From Spirochaetes bacterium RBG_16_67_19 (GTDB lineage Bacteria > Spirochaetota > Spirochaetia > SZUA-6 > DRHE01): 13,873 nucleotides of DNA. The notes beneath the pieces are model-generated. The model did not search any database and was not told the origin of the DNA. It saw only the letters and a program-made list of their open reading frames with translations. Position numbers and translations under genes: made by a program. Shown one piece after another: positions 13,848 to 13,873 of this stretch. Position 1 is the first letter of the stretch; each line of letters begins with the position of its first letter. The stretch spans positions 15,152-29,024 of the forward strand of contig MIBK01000123.1 of NCBI GenBank assembly GCA_001829505.1, written 5' to 3'.

Positions 13848-13873
13848 ATGAGCGAGGAAGACCCGCGCTTTCT
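13848..13873 (+). CDS. Possible start of a gene running off the right edge
   Basis: ATG 13848 opens a frame reading MSEEDPRF to the window edge. It lacks a Shine-Dalgarno sequence but follows a promoter-like sequence at leaderless distance. With eight codons nothing can be said of the product. Confidence 0.25.

Noticed and set aside
1..13873. tRNA, rRNA, CRISPR array, insertion sequence, prophage or origin
   Set aside because: No cloverleaf-like segment, regularly spaced direct repeats, transposase or integrase motif, or DnaA-box cluster was seen on either strand.

Overview
The window is GC-rich and densely coded. Most of it (positions 1248-12526, minus strand) is one sugar-sensing and sugar-uptake locus. 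The host looks like a Gram-negative-type bacterium: exported proteins have ordinary signal peptides or lipoboxes, start sites carry strong Shine-Dalgarno sequences, and there is a DUF2265-type metallopeptidase lipoprotein. The mix of YtfQ-type ABC importer, YesM/YesN two-component system and this peptidase family fits a high-GC spirochaete as well as anything I know, but that placement is a guess from gene content and no marker gene is present.

Layout in the direction of minus-strand transcription. From 12526 to 7679 run a YesM-like histidine kinase, a YesN/AraC-type response regulator and a lipoprotein made of two sugar-binding-protein domains in tandem. They are tightly spaced (4-nt gap, then a 4-nt ATGA overlap). 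From 7539 to 6901 lies a secreted, FecR-like protein of unknown role. From 6813 to 2149 lies a complete furanose-type sugar ABC importer in the E. coli order ytfQ-ytfR-ytfT-yjfF, followed 16 nt later by an uncharacterised 294-residue cytoplasmic protein (2132-1248). The simplest model is that the double-domain lipoprotein binds sugars outside the cytoplasmic membrane and signals through the kinase. The regulator would then activate the importer, whose binding protein YtfQ is a close paralogue of the second half of the sensor lipoprotein.

Flanks. On the left are a partial peptidase lipoprotein gene (1-849, minus) and a GNAT acetyltransferase gene (949-1251, plus) that has lost its acetyl-CoA-binding core in frame. 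On the right are a zinc-ribbon/TM2 membrane protein (12689-13012, plus) and a sugar-epimerase-type gene (13733-13016, minus) broken by an internal deletion plus frameshift that removed one catalytic glutamate. The window ends at what may be the start of another plus-strand gene (13848).

Regulatory structure. The kinase gene has a well-formed sigma70-type promoter (-35 TTGACC, 17 bp, -10 TAGGAT) whose spacer is a perfect 16-bp palindrome, and it uses a TTG start. A perfect 12-bp hairpin sits between ytfQ and ytfR, with a second promoter-like sequence just after it. A spaced dyad overlaps a promoter-like sequence at the right edge. I saw no tRNA, rRNA, CRISPR array, insertion sequence or replication origin, and no non-coding stretch longer than about 165 nt.
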